Position numbers and translations under genes: made by a program. From Anolis sagrei (Eukaryota; Chordata; Lepidosauria; Squamata; Anolidae), in assembly GCF_037176765.1 (NCBI RefSeq), contig NC_090034.1, positions 20,741,375-20,805,374 of the forward strand: a stretch of DNA of 64,000 nucleotides, written 5' to 3'. The notes beneath the pieces were generated by a model. That model did no database searches. It was not told the origin of the DNA and saw only the letters and a list, made by a program, of their open reading frames with translations. Positions 50,576 through 58,993 of the stretch are shown one piece after another. Position 1 is the first letter of the stretch. Each line of letters begins with the position of its first letter.

Positions 50576-52309
50576 CAACAATTATTATTATTATTATGGA
50601 ATCACAGAGTTGAAAGAGACTCCAGGGGCCATCCAGTCTCCTTCTGCCAGGCAGGAAAAGCACAATCTAAGCCCTGACAGCCAGCCATCCCACCTTGGGA
50701 GGATTTCTTCTTCCTTACCGTGCTTTTGGCTTCCACCTTCCTCAAAAGTGGCTCCATAGAATCCTGTCCCTATTAGCATACTCTTAACTGGCTTGTTTTA
50801 CTTTCCTGTCTCCATCAGCCATTCTCAAGGAGCCCAACGGGCGCCAGAGCCTGGTGGAAAACATCACCAAACTGCGGAAGGACCAGAAAGGTGGGTTGCT
50901 CTCATGCTAAGAAGGTTCCTTGAATGGTGTGTGAACCAAAGCGGACACAACTAGCCACTTTTAGGATGCTGCTTCCAATGTCAGTGTGATTGTGATTGAT
51001 AGCCTGGATTCTCATGATGTGCCACATCTCCTCTTTCTGGTCTTCATGTTGGAGCTCAACCACATCCTGTAAAAGCTTGCAGTCCTCAATGAGGACTTTG
51101 TTTGTTTGTGGTTTTTTAATACATTATAACTATATTCTCAATTCACTTCTGACACGATAAATAAAATAAATCAAGGACTGAGATGGGCAGATGAGTTAGG
51201 TTGCCAGGGGAAAGCTTTCAGCCCATTGGCCTCTTTATCTGTTTCTCTGTTCCCTCCTCCTATCACTTTGCTTGTTAGACTGCTACTTCTCTTTTTCTGA
51301 GCGCATACCAAGCCCCTGAGTCCTACTTTTGGCTCTTCTGCTGTGAGCATGGAGAAAGGCAAGATGTCTGCTGCGGGTTAGTTAGTTAGATAGCTAGGCC
51401 TTATGTTAACTTTCTTAGCTAATTATGTAGTTCTTTCAGTAAATTCTTTTGTAACTTTTAAAGCTTGACTCTACTGAATGACTGAAGTTCAGTGGCTCTG
51501 CTGCTGGCGCTGGAAGCTTCTGATCTGCTAAATTGCTGCGGTTGTTGTTGCTTTACCATTTTTTGAATGCTCTTTTTTGGAAATTACCCCTTCACCACCC
51601 ACTACTCTCTCTGTTTCTTCTTCCAGAGGCTGTACTGAAGTTCTCTGCGGAGTGGAACACCAATTCCCGGAACTGCATTGCAGCTCAGACAGTGCTGGAG
51701 ATCCTCCTCAAGAACGAGGCGCCTGAGTCGCTCCTGCAGTATGAAGGGGTCAAGGGAGCAGTAGAGTCCCTGCTGCCCTACACAGGCAAGTGGCTCTTTC
51801 ATGGGCTCAATTGGGTTTCCCTTCTATTAACACACACACACACATTGAATCAGAGAACGATATAGTTGGAAAAGACCCCCTATGGTCATCCAGTCCAACC
51901 CCTTTCTGCCCTGCGGAAAGGTACAATCAAAGCCCACCCTGCAGGAAGGCACAATCAAAGCCCTCCCAAAGGATGGCCATTCTGCCATAATCCCATTCCG
52001 CTATGCTTAAAAACCTCAAGAGAAGGATAGAATCCTAGAGTTGGAAGAGACCCCCCCAAAGGCCATCCAGTCCAACCTCCTTTGACCAGGTAAGAAAAGC
52101 ACCATCAAAGCCCCCCTGACAGATGGCTACCCAGCCTCTGCTTCAAAAACATGATGCTGTGTTCTCAGCCTCATTCAAGGTTTTCTTTCTCCACAGAGCG
52201 CCACTTCCAGAGGCTGAACCGGCTCCTGCAGGCCTCCATGTTTGTTGACTTCTTGTGGCAAAACATGAAGCTTCCAGATGCGTCTGAAGAAGATCAGATG
52301 GAGGCCTGA
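26898..52309 (+). CDS. TBL3: Transducin beta-like 3, SSU processome WD40 protein (Utp13)
   Basis: Nucleolar protein of the U3-containing SSU processome (UTP-B), needed for 18S rRNA maturation. Twenty-two exons: 26898-26935, 28104-28155, 28496-28591, 28800-28847, 29821-29962, 30886-30970, 32142-32312, 32741-32816, 34670-34766, 36075-36295, 37878-38019, 39025-39083, 40105-40208, 40667-40805, 42764-42994, 44594-44664, 46389-46545, 49122-49180, 49770-49873, 50819-50890, 51627-51785, 52197-52309. They give 811 residues (human 808) with continuous phase. WD40 repeats fill residues ~60-640 (GGCDSTIKIWD, DKSVRIW, SQDRTAKLW, SADGTIKLWD, GSDGLLKLW). Exons 18-22 encode the Utp13 C-terminal domain (LLHEKR, RPHTVLSVI, WNTNSRNC, FLWQNMKLP). 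Oddities: intron 21 has a GC donor and intron 9's donor is invaded by a transposon. Confidence 0.97.
27152..27239. mobile_element. Short hAT-type MITE
   Basis: CAGGCCTGGGCAAAC at the left and GTTTGCCCAGGCCTG at the right are perfect inverted ends around GGAATTGTGGGAGTTGAAGT. Same family as 17752-17842. TBL3 intron 1. Confidence 0.85.
27455..27789 (-). mobile_element. LINE reverse-transcriptase C-terminal fragment
   Basis: The minus strand reads VYKAIVLPTLLYASETWSVY in one frame and HQLHWTGHVVQM in another. Both are familiar pieces from the C-terminal part of non-LTR RT ORFs (RTE-like in my recollection). The frame shifts within the fragment and the ends are lost. TBL3 intron 1. Confidence 0.8.
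29045..29150 (+). mobile_element. CR1 3'-end fragment
   Basis: GTAGTAGGGGGTTGGACTGG, then CCCTTGGAGGTCCCTTTCAT and a tail of CTATGAGTCTGATAATAATG. TBL3 intron 4. Similar short pieces lie at ~29510-29540, ~29595-29660 and ~29715-29780. Confidence 0.75.
29180..29490 (+). mobile_element. tRNA-derived SINE (second family)
   Basis: Starts CCTCAGTGGCGCAGTGGGTT, has box B-like GGTTCAAATC, continues ATGCAAATATGAGTAGATCA and ends GACTTAATGTCAGGGGGAAA then CATTTACCTT. This is the lizard SINE type with a LINE-shared tail. TBL3 intron 4. Confidence 0.85.
30093..30345 (-). mobile_element. tRNA-derived SINE (first family)
   Basis: Complement of the family seen at 9838: tail pieces GAAAAACTGCAAGTCACTTC and CACTTCTGGTGTGAGAGAAT, ending at ATCCATTGCACCATCGTGGC. 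TBL3 intron 5. Confidence 0.82.
31527..31661. mobile_element. hAT MITE with perfect 8-bp target duplication
   Basis: CAGTAGTTCTCAGTCTGTGG at the left and GGTTGAGAACCACTG at the right form inverted ends. ATCTATCC flanks both sides exactly, an 8-bp duplication diagnostic of hAT. TBL3 intron 6. Confidence 0.9.
31820..31910. mobile_element. MITE relic ('cttattttcaggggatgtc' type)
   Basis: Text AGACGCATTAGGGCTTATTT and CAGGGGATGTCTTATTATC resembles the relic at ~19150-19235. TBL3 intron 6. Confidence 0.5.
32345..32470 (+). mobile_element. L2-like LINE 3' tail
   Basis: CTCCCCGCCTTTCTCCCCAA followed by GGGACTCAAGGTGGCTGATA and an A-rich stretch; recurrent in the window. TBL3 intron 7. Confidence 0.6.
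33085..33365. mobile_element. LINE-derived repeat, copy 1
   Basis: Begins AATACACAACAAGATTATTA and contains GGATCACACGTCGGACACTT, AAGTGCAGGCCAAGGTCTTT and GGCTTGTGCCAGAGTCTTTG. Nearly the same ~280 bases recur at 38.21 kb. The minus strand resembles a LINE ORF end. TBL3 intron 8. Confidence 0.75.
33430..33960 (+). repeat. Two-copy local duplication in TBL3 intron 8
   Basis: GCTAGAGAGTGAGAACACAGCC...GTAGTTTGGGAAAGTGAAGCTCC (from ~33427) recurs as GCTGGAGACTGAGAAAACAGCA...ATAGTTTAGAGACGTGAGACCC (from ~33737), with CCAATGAGAG/CCAATCAGGA at similar distance. The sequence is non-coding. Confidence 0.5.
34110..34330 (+). mobile_element. MITE, five-copy family
   Basis: GTTCCTGGGTTATAAATGGC, CTAATTGGTTCTGTCATAAA-like text, TTTCTGGAGTAGAACAACTC and TTTCAAAGTAAAGATCACAC mark this as a member of the family at 19.5, 41.0, 43.0 and 63.0 kb; the middle is deleted. 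TBL3 intron 8. Confidence 0.75.
34768..35792. mobile_element. TA-target DNA transposon inserted in the TBL3 intron 9 splice donor
   Basis: Inverted ends CCGTATATACTCGAGTATAAG (34770 on) and GCTTATCCTCGAGTATATACGG (to 35790), flanked by TA at 34768-34769 and 35791-35792. No transposase is recognisable. The inside has been invaded by a repeat reading AGACAGGGCCTTCTCCTTGG (~35068) and by (ATT)n. The left TA is the T and A of the exon 9 donor GTA. The bases after the right TA read TGTCAAAG, so the empty site would have been GGTATGT, a consensus donor. Confidence 0.85.
36311..36430 (-). mobile_element. CR1 3'-end fragment
   Basis: AGAATCATAGAGTTGGAAGA, GGGCCATCTAGTCCGAACCC and ACAGATGGCCATCCAGCCTC, the complement of the CR1 terminus. 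It begins only ~15 bases after the donor of TBL3 exon 10. Confidence 0.9.
36450..37680. other. TBL3 intron 10, unassigned sequence
   Basis: About 1.2 kb without microsatellites or a recognisable repeat. It reads as a single block (starts GTTGCCAGGTTTCTCTCTGA, near the end ATCATATATTTTTAAGCATC) with no long open frame, and could be an old interspersed element. A hAT-type MITE half (TTAGGAATTGTGGGAGTCCA) follows at 37682-37735. Confidence 0.4.
38173..38505. mobile_element. (ATT)n and LINE-derived repeat, copy 2
   Basis: After (ATT)n at 38180-38221, the sequence CACAACAAGATTAGTACACA to GGCTTGTGCCAGAGTCTTTG repeats 33085-33365 at high similarity. TBL3 intron 11. Confidence 0.75.
38719..38822. 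repeat. Inverted repeat
   Basis: GAAATCATGTCTTGTGCTTA (38727-38746) pairs with TAAACATAAGACATGATTTT (38796-38815), and the arms continue with ATGAAATGATTTT / AAAATCATTTCGT. The arms are about 40 bases around ATTGATCAGCCAATTGGCC. TBL3 intron 11. Confidence 0.85.
39252..39682 (+). mobile_element. Non-autonomous Helitron
   Basis: Starts TCTATCTATCTAAAAGTGAA after an A, and ends AATGGCGGGTACCCAAG plus CTAG at 39679-39682 followed by T. The interior has no protein. TBL3 intron 12. Confidence 0.6.
40325..40440 (+). repeat. Dispersed repeat fragment
   Basis: CACAAGCTTATAGTCCTCAT and ACTGGCCTCTTGGTCCCCC match the start of the larger repeats at 41.36 and 51.04 kb. A G13 run follows at ~40501-40513. 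TBL3 intron 13. Confidence 0.55.
41005..41295 (+). mobile_element. MITE, five-copy family
   Basis: Contains GTTCCTGGGTTATAAATGTC, CTCTAGTTTTTCAATGAATG and TGGAGTATAACAACTACTTT. TBL3 intron 14. Confidence 0.8.
41360..42130 (+). repeat. Long dispersed repeat, copy 1
   Basis: Shares AGTCCTTATTGAGGACTTAG, CCCCTGAGTCCTCAGTTTTG, GCAAGATGTCTGCTGTGAGT and CTTTTAAAGCTTGACTTTGC with 51040-51600. Copy 1 is split by an L2-like tail (41560-41765: CGCCCTGAATCCCCTTCAGG). Its family is not assigned; an LTR-type relic is possible. TBL3 intron 14. Confidence 0.55.
42179..42621. mobile_element. MITE with TACAGGCA inverted ends
   Basis: TACAGGCAATCCCTGGGTTA at the left and TTGGACACTGCCTGTA at the right; relative of 20604-20953. 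A GATA/GGTA microsatellite lies inside at ~42463-42500. TBL3 intron 14. Confidence 0.8.
43035..43320 (+). mobile_element. MITE, five-copy family
   Basis: Starts TTACACTATGTAACACAATTT, continues GTCCTGGGTTATAAATGTCA and TTTTTCAATGAATATCCCAT. It begins 40 bases after the donor of TBL3 exon 15. Confidence 0.82.
43744..43990 (+). mobile_element. tRNA-derived SINE (first family)
   Basis: GGAGTTCCCAGTGGCGCAAT, GGTTCAAATCTGGGG and CAGAAGCGACTTGCGGTTTC. TBL3 intron 15. Confidence 0.85.
44815..45006. mobile_element. Foldback repeat
   Basis: GGTTGCTGTAGGTTTTTCGAG...TTCTAGAAGCATTCTCTCCTGA is followed by its inverse GTCAGGAGAGAATGCTTCTA...TTACAACAACCC. One arm also occurs at ~26090-26235. TBL3 intron 16. 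Confidence 0.75.
45105..45520 (+). mobile_element. L2-like LINE 3' end
   Basis: AAACTTTATTTGTACCCCGC, TCTCCCCAAGGGACTCGGTG and an A-rich tail (45190-45300). The adjacent 45480-45660 block on the minus strand reads RSLKTWLFQC and PRLWNSLPRDIR, a LINE-encoded C-terminal motif. TBL3 intron 16. Confidence 0.6.
45690..46190 (-). mobile_element. CR1 3'-end fragments
   Basis: Three successive complement tails (GGCCATCCAGTCCAACCCCC at ~45711, again at ~45927 and ~46075), each with 'cctcctgac...gatgg'. TBL3 intron 16. Confidence 0.8.
46546..46731 (+). other. Possible alternative 3'-terminal extension of TBL3 exon 17
   Basis: If the exon 17 donor (46546) is not used, the TBL3 frame stays open for 40 codons and ends at a TAG (46666-46668). 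AATAAA follows at 46726-46731 and a GT-rich stretch after that. The tail runs VQPPPLNSPQAALIGWM, then a ~20-residue hydrophobic helix rich in Leu/Ile/Val/Phe, then RPR, like a C-terminal membrane anchor. The product would have 683 residues and lack the Utp13 domain. The hydrophobic part comes from a TCC/TCA-rich low-complexity run, so chance is a real alternative. Confidence 0.35.
46805..47006 (+). repeat. Direct repeat flanking a SINE
   Basis: A ~100-base unit (AATGCTATATATTCATATTTATG...AAGTTAAAATATTGTAGGAATATTTGGCCTC) recurs three to four times between 46.85 and 47.51 kb; the SINE at 47.0 kb sits inside one unit. TBL3 intron 17. Confidence 0.65.
47007..47262 (+). mobile_element. tRNA-derived SINE (first family)
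   Basis: GGAGCCCCCGGTGACACAGT, GGTTCGAATCCGGGG and CAGGTCGCTCCTGACATGAC. It is the best preserved box B (GGTTCGAATCC) of the four copies. TBL3 intron 17. Confidence 0.9.
47332..47470. repeat. (GATA)n and (GT)n microsatellites
   Basis: (GATA)n at 47334-47373, then TATATG/(GT)n to 47418. Confidence 0.9.
47808..47942. mobile_element. hAT MITE with perfect 8-bp target duplication
   Basis: CAGTGGTTCTGAACCTGTGG and CCACAGGTTGAGAACCACTG are inverted ends; ATTTAGAT flanks both sides exactly. Same family as 31527-31661. TBL3 intron 17. Confidence 0.92.
48150..48585. repeat. ATT/AAT microsatellite block with internal duplications
   Basis: (ATT)n and (AAT)n runs surround TGCAATTTGTCCCCACGTAC (48323) and its inverse TGTGGGGACAAATTGCAATA (48449). 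AATGTATATCCCATGAAATA occurs at ~48371 and ~48489. An inverted segment and a direct duplication thus coexist. TBL3 intron 17. Confidence 0.85.
49290..49680 (-). mobile_element. CR1 3'-end fragments
   Basis: Complement tails at ~49320-49375, 49390-49485 and 49500-49670 (ATCCAGTCCAACCCC repeated). TBL3 intron 18. Confidence 0.85.
50110..50690 (-). mobile_element. CR1 tail fragments with ATT/ATG microsatellites
   Basis: Six truncated 'tagaatcctagagttggaaga...ggccatccagtc' pieces alternate with (AAT)n, (ATG)n and (TAC)n, plus an L2-like tail at ~50235-50345. TBL3 intron 19. Confidence 0.8.
51040..51600 (+). repeat. Long dispersed repeat, copy 2
   Basis: Parallels 41360-42130: GCAGTCCTCAATGAGGACTT, CCCCTGAGTCCTACTTTTGG, GGCAAGATGTCTGCTGCGGG, CTTTTAAAGCTTGACTCTAC. 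It ends ~30 bases before the acceptor of TBL3 exon 21. Confidence 0.55.
51840..52140 (-). mobile_element. CR1 3'-end fragments
   Basis: Two complement tails (~51848-51990 and ~52028-52140) in the last TBL3 intron. Confidence 0.85.
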
Positions 52310-52325
52310 CCCCCCCCCCCCCCCC
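52310..52325 (+). repeat. C16 homopolymer after the TBL3 stop
   Basis: Sixteen consecutive C start directly after the TGA of TBL3, so the 3'UTR opens with a homopolymer. Confidence 0.95.
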
Positions 52326-52589
52326 AAAGGGATGCAAGTGGCAAATGCAGCCAAAGGACTGTTTTTGTATTCTTGCCAATGTTGGATATGATAATATTTG
52401 TACAATAAGGTTTTTATTTTATTTTTATATATATACATATAAAGGGGGAATGTCTTCATCCCCTGTTCTCTTTTTTTTTGTGCATGTTCTCTCGTCCCTT
52501 TTTCCCCTCCTGATTGAATTAGAATTATTTAATTTGAGTTCACAAGATGAGTTAAGCCCCACTTTGAGCTAAAGTCAGAAGGGGCTTCT

Positions 52590-53230
52590 AAAGGCCATTG
52601 CGTCCAATTGCCATTTGCCATGAAGGGAGACACAATCAAAGACCTCCTGACAGATGGCCGTCCAGCCCAGCCTCTTTAATAATAATAATAATAATAATCA
52701 TCATCATCATCCTAGAGTGGGAAGGGACCCTCAAAGGCCATCCAGTCCAACCCCCTTCTGCCATAAAGGAAGACACAATACAAGCCTTCCTGACCAATGG
52801 CTATCCAGCCACATAGACATTAGCAGATTTTATGGAGAAACAGGACTAGAGTCAAAGACTTCTAGAGTCAGAAGGGACCCCTACAGACCATCTAGTCCAA
52901 CCTCCTTGATCCTAAAAAGGCATGCATTGGCATCGGTTAAATAATAAGTCCCAACACCCATTAAGGATCATTCTCTTCCCTCTATGACACTATTAATTCA
53001 GTTACCGACATCCCTCTTCCTTGGCCAGTTTAGAAAATCTGGGAATCAGTTTTTCTCATAGATATATATGTGTGTGTGTATTAATCTCAGCATTACAACA
53101 TAGCTAAAAACACATAAATGTTATATAAAATATACATATTAAAACATATCTCTACAAAATACATATTTGAAAATATGCAGAAGTTCTCCATCCCAGATGC
53201 CTGGTTTGCTTTCCCTTTTGCTCTGGAAGC
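52590..53230. other. TBL3-NOXO1 convergent interval
   Basis: CR1 tails in complement orientation (~52590-52675, 52710-52815, 52850-52915), (AAT)n/(ATC)n, then AT-rich sequence to the NOXO1 stop. On the minus strand AATAAAATAAA-type text lies at ~52410-52425 and could be a NOXO1 poly(A) site overlapping the TBL3 3' end. Confidence 0.5.
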
Positions 53231-53234
53231 CCAT

Positions 53235-53681
53235 TCAGTTCCAAGCAGAAGGCAGAGGCAATTGCAAGGCTCTCTTGGTGACAGCTGAACACCTCTGGAG
53301 CATTTCGTGGATGGAGGGGCGAGGAGGCATTAAAGGGGAGCCACGCGGAGGATCCACAGAGTCCGGAGCTTCCTTGCCAAGACTCAAGCGACTGCTTTCC
53401 ATCCCAGAGAAATTCTGGGGTTTTCCTATGGCTTCTCCTTGTTGGCTTTCCCCCATTGCCAGGAATTTGCGGTGTGGGTTTCTGTACGGTTGGAGGAAGG
53501 CCGACGGGACGTATCCACGCTCTCCGTTGTACCTGGAAGGCCAAAGGAGCCCCAATATCAAAACTCATCCCCCTTATTGATCAGTACAAGGGTCACAATG
53601 CAGCAGCTCAAAGGGCCAGTAATAATAATTATGATAATAATGGTGCAATCTCAGAGTTGGAACCATCCAGTCCATACAGGA

Positions 53682-53734
<53 letters not shown>

Positions 53735-54439
53735 AGAGGTGTATGTAGATTGAGGGAGGTAATATGGGTTATCACTCTTTATATGTGTGTGTGTGTGTAG
53801 TGTGTGTGTGTGGGTGTGCACGTGCACACACTGTTGGCTTATATCCATAACCTGGATATAAGCCAACAGTGTGATGCAGCAAAAATGCCAGTGTGACTCT
53901 AGGCTTCATCAAGAGGAATATGTAGATTGAGGGAAGTAATATTGGCTATGGCTTAACTACACACACACGCGCGCGCGCGCACACACACATATACAAAGAG
54001 AGAAGGAAGGAAGGCAAGCACAAACTGAACATGAGCCAACAGTGTGATGCAGCAGCCTTTATGGCAGAAAGGGGTTGGATTGGGTGACCTTTGCGGTTCT
54101 ATTCAAAACTCATGACTTTCTAGGGTCATTAGTCTTGCAATTCCCCAATAGTGTGATGACCTGCTCAGAGTATCCCACAATGCTCTGGCATTCCATACCC
54201 AGCGAAAGAGGGACTGCACTTGAGGTCATCTAGTCTACTTCCTTTGCAAGGGGCTGCCAAAATTGGTGGTCCAATGGAGTCTGTCCAGACAGATCAGTGA
54301 GCAGCCAGATTGCCTTACCAAACCAGCCACCAGCCCCTGTCCGGCTTCTTCAGTGCTTCCACCAAGACCCCTGACTTCACAGACAGCTCATCCTCCTCCT
54401 GGGCCTCATAGGATTCTGTGAGATAATACAGTAACCCTG

Positions 54440-54486
<47 letters not shown>

Positions 54487-54634
54487 GAATCCCAGAGTTG
54501 GAGGAGACCCCTGGGGCCATCTAGTCCATGCAGGAGTAATAATTATAATGGAATCCCAGAATTGAAAGAGGCCATCCAGTAATAGAATCCCAGAGTTGGA
54601 GAAGACCCCAAGAGCTACCCAGTCCATGCAGGAG

Positions 54635-54668
<34 letters not shown>

Positions 54669-56897
54669 AATAGGTCTCCAAAATACAAATAGGGCTCGCC
54701 TTCTTCGCTGTCCTCCTCCATCATGGTTCCGTCTTCAGTCTCCTCCAGGAAGGAGGCTGGGAACCAGGCCAGTTGCTTGCAGTTGTTTTCTACCAGCCAC
54801 CAGCCTAAAATAAAAAGCACCAGAAATATTATAATAATAGCATTAATAATAACAATCTCATTCTGCAAAGAGGAATCCCTGCACCTGTTGTCCAGATTCC
54901 GTACCTGTTCTGTCCTTCAGCAGAACTTCCAGGCCTTCTTCTCGCAGGGCTCTGAAGGGTCTGTCCTTAAGATCTATAGTTTCAAAGGGGGCGACACAAG
55001 CAAAGGTGGGGCAGACGATGGGTTCAGTGATGCTGAGAGCAAGCGGTCCTCTTTGTCCACCTCCCGTTTCGGAAGGAAAAGTGATGCTGCTGCAAAAGGA
55101 TGGAGAGATATCTGCAAGGGACTCCAGTATCACCTGCGAAAGCTTTGCAGGACACAATATAATAATGCTGTGCTGTTGTTGTTAAGAATAAAGACATAAC
55201 ATTAGCCGTAAATACAGGACCTAAAAACCCTAAAAATATCAGTCAGTCAGTAGCCTTTATTTCGGTCAACAAACCATCGGCTAAGTCAAGTGAGAGTAGA
55301 ATGATGAAATACAACAATAAACAATTAATAACATCACATTTGGCTTATATTTAATAAAAACAAGTATCACCATTCGCTATCGGATGAATGGCTGTCTATA
55401 TAATCTAAAACAGGAACTGATTGCAAGTTAATAATAAGTCTCCCGAGTACTCTTTGTTACACTCAGCCTTTACAGGTTATTCATGAAGCACTTGCGGCTT
55501 TTTGCCGCTGCAAACAGAAATTTGGCCACCTGTTCCGTTACCCTTTTATCAAGATCAGACAGTAAATAAGTGCAGTACCAACTTAGGGATCTTCCTGGCC
55601 ACTTGGTGAGTAGAGGGGATATTAACCTTAGTCTATCATCCTTGTAAATTGTGCAAATAAAAAGTACATGTATTACAGTTTCAATTTTACCCTCCCCGCA
55701 TGGGCAAACTCTGTGTTCGTAATCAGTCCCTTTGTATCTACCCTCTAGTATGGCTGATTTGAGGGCATTGAATCTGGCCCAACTGAAAGCAAGGCGAAAT
55801 TTTGGGATGTTTAAATTTTCTAAGTATTTGGCACCTCCCAAAGAATTAAATGTTAGGCCTGAACTCAATGGAGAGCATGTGGAGCGCGCCAGAGACATTG
55901 AGTCCTGTTTGTCTATGTCACTGATCCGTTCCGCTAAGATCTGCATTAACTTTTTATGCTCAAAACTGCTCAATATATTCTCTGAGAGGCCTATCTGCCC
56001 GAGTTTCTGATTTAGCACTTTGATTCGGTGGGATTTAAAGAGGTCTTTTTGAATCAGATATGTATATCCCGCTTCAGGCCCTTTGTGCACCCTCTCCATC
56101 CAGTATCCTAGGGCCCTTCTCCAAGCCAGTGATTCAAGTGAGGCTGTTCCTGATTCCAGTCTTAAAACAGCAGATGGAACACAGCTGGGGACAGCAAACA
56201 GTTTTCTAAGAAACCCTGATTGAACTTGTTCTACTTTAGATGTGAAGCCTGTGATCCATACCGGAATTGCATATAATAATTGGGCTGTTACCTTTGCTTG
56301 GAAGACCTTTGTTGCTGCTGGTATATACTGGCCACCTTTGGTGTAAAAAAAGCGAATTATTGCTTTACTACTGGATAGGGCATTTTGAACTGCCATTTTT
56401 AGGTGGCATCTCCAGGAACCTGAGGCTTGAAAGGTAACCCCTAGATATTTAAAACTGGAAACTTGTTCAATTAAGTTATTTCCTATGTAGCCAAAAACCT
56501 CCAGAGAAGAAGTCTCAACTGGAAGGGTCCCCCAAAGGGGATCTAGTCCAACCCCATTTTGGGAAAAGGAAAAGGCTGGCCCTCCTATTTGAATGTTTAA
56601 CCCACACACCTGTTTTGGGGGAAGTCGGGGTCTAGGTCTTGGCTCCGGGCTTCAAAGAATCGGACCACATCTTCCCCTTGAGAGATCTGAGGCTTGGTTT
56701 TCAGAATCTCCTGGCAATAAACCTCCATCTGTTTCAGGTTCTTTAGGCATTGGCTCCCTTTCTGCTTCTTCCATACGATCCCATGGATGCCTTTGAGAGA
56801 GAGAAGAAGATGAGGAAAAGAGCCTTCTAGGAAGGCTAGCCATCCTCTTCCTAATATGCATCCCTTACAAAGTAGACACACACACACACACACACAC

Positions 56898-56954
<57 letters not shown>

Positions 56955-58901
56955 CACACACACACACACACACACATCCACACATCTATATATATAAATC
57001 TGTAAGGGGCGTCCAATGGGACAGCAAAACCCAAAAAACCCCCAACGAAAATTAACCAAAATTCCCATGCACATACCTCAACCCACAAGGTACAAACAAA
57101 TCGAATCAAAATAAAAAACAACACAACAACACACTCACAAAAGGACAAAACAACTGAGCATGCGCAATGGCGCAAAGTTCCCGGCGCGCGCACATGGCCA
57201 AATGGCCAACGCACCCTCCGCACCTCCATCCCCCCTCCGCCGAAGCCCCACCACCACCCACCGACGCCCCGCCCCTACACTCCTCCTCCTCCTCCCACCC
57301 CCCTACGCCAAAGCCCCACCCACACCCACCAATGCCCCATCCATGCACTCCCTCCCAAGGGGGAGGGAATGAAGGAAAGAGAGAAGGATGAAACCAAGGA
57401 GCGAAAGAAGGAAAGAAAGAAAGAAAGAAAGAAAGAGGTAGAGAAGGAAGAAAGGAGAGAAAGGGGGAGAAAAAGGGGGAAGGAATAGGTAGGTACCTCT
57501 CTTTCATAATACTCCAGATATCTACCTCTACTTTGAAAAGATTTACTATAGGCCACAGCAACGCGTGGCAGGGTACAGCTAGTATACATATATATACACA
57601 AATGCACATCCACATATACATATACACACACACACAAATATATACATATACACACACACACAAATATACACATACACACGTACACAAATTATATACATAT
57701 ACACATAAAAATACACATATAAACAAAAATATACACATTACATATACACATACACATACACATCCATATACATATATCCACTTCACTTAGGCGATCCCTC
57801 GTTGGACGAGTAGGATAGTCTTCCATGATCAGTATTCTTGTGGATCTGTAGGTGTATATATACATATACATATGTATATATATACATATATATATGTATA
57901 TATACATATATTCATATACACACATATACATATACACATACACACACACATATTTATTTATTTACGATATTTATATGCCGCCCTTCTCACCCCATAGGGG
58001 ACTCAGAGCGACTTACAAGATATATATACATACATTATATTATATTATTAGCATAGAACAATAGCAGTATTATATATTACTATATTGTACTATACCATTA
58101 TATTGTAATATTATTAGTAATATTACACGTAATATAAAATATATAATTATAATATATTATTATATTGTATTACATTATAATATTATAAATATTATATGTA
58201 TATACAATATGTTATATTATATTATATTATATTATATTATATTATATTATATTATATTATATTATATTATTAGCATAGCACAGGAGGCAAGGTGGAACTG
58301 TCCCCTGGCCCCCTCTTTCTTCACTCTGGCTCAGAGCAGCAGTTGGTGCTGTGGGGAGGGGGCCCCAACTGATGACATATATACATACACACATCTATAT
58401 ATACACATATACATATACACATATGCATATATACATATACATGTATACAATACACACACACACATATATATGGAAACTCTAACTAAAAATCCTAACAATG
58501 TGTATATTAAAAACTAAAACATGCAAATATTAAAATGGAGTTAAATACAGGACCATTAAAATATATATAAATAAAACCCGTTAAATGACATAAAAACCCT
58601 GCAAAAGCCCTTTTACCTGGAAACTTGGGGATAGTCCGGTCCGAATTCCTCAATAACCCTCTTTCGATGGGGAATTTTCTTTTCAGGGTTTCCTAAAGCA
58701 AAAGAGGAATTAGTCATATCACTCTTCTCAATGGGGAAAGGGAAAGTATTATCTTGATTTTGGATCCATTTGGGACAAAAGGAAACTTACATGGAGTTTC
58801 CGAAATTCTTCAAATGCTCTGTAGATTAGGATGACATTCTGGTCCGACCAAGACACTGAAAACATACAGATCTTGGTGGGTGGGGGAGAGAATGGAATAG
58901 A

Positions 58902-58938
<37 letters not shown>

Positions 58939-58959
58939 GTTATTTTATTTATACTGACC

Positions 58960-58993
<34 letters not shown>

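Noticed and set aside
53152-53580. Plus-strand 137-codon frame opposite the last NOXO1 exon
   Set aside because: Antisense shadow; the minus strand matches the NOXO1 SH3-2 end and proline-rich tail with correct splice acceptor.
57106-57786. 226-codon Cys/Val/Tyr-rich open frame on the minus strand
   Set aside because: Produced by CA/TA microsatellites and the Helitron purine tract.
56897-57960. tRNA genes or telomere-like repeats in the TA/CA-rich region
   Set aside because: No cloverleaf or TTAGGG arrays; only dinucleotide repeats.
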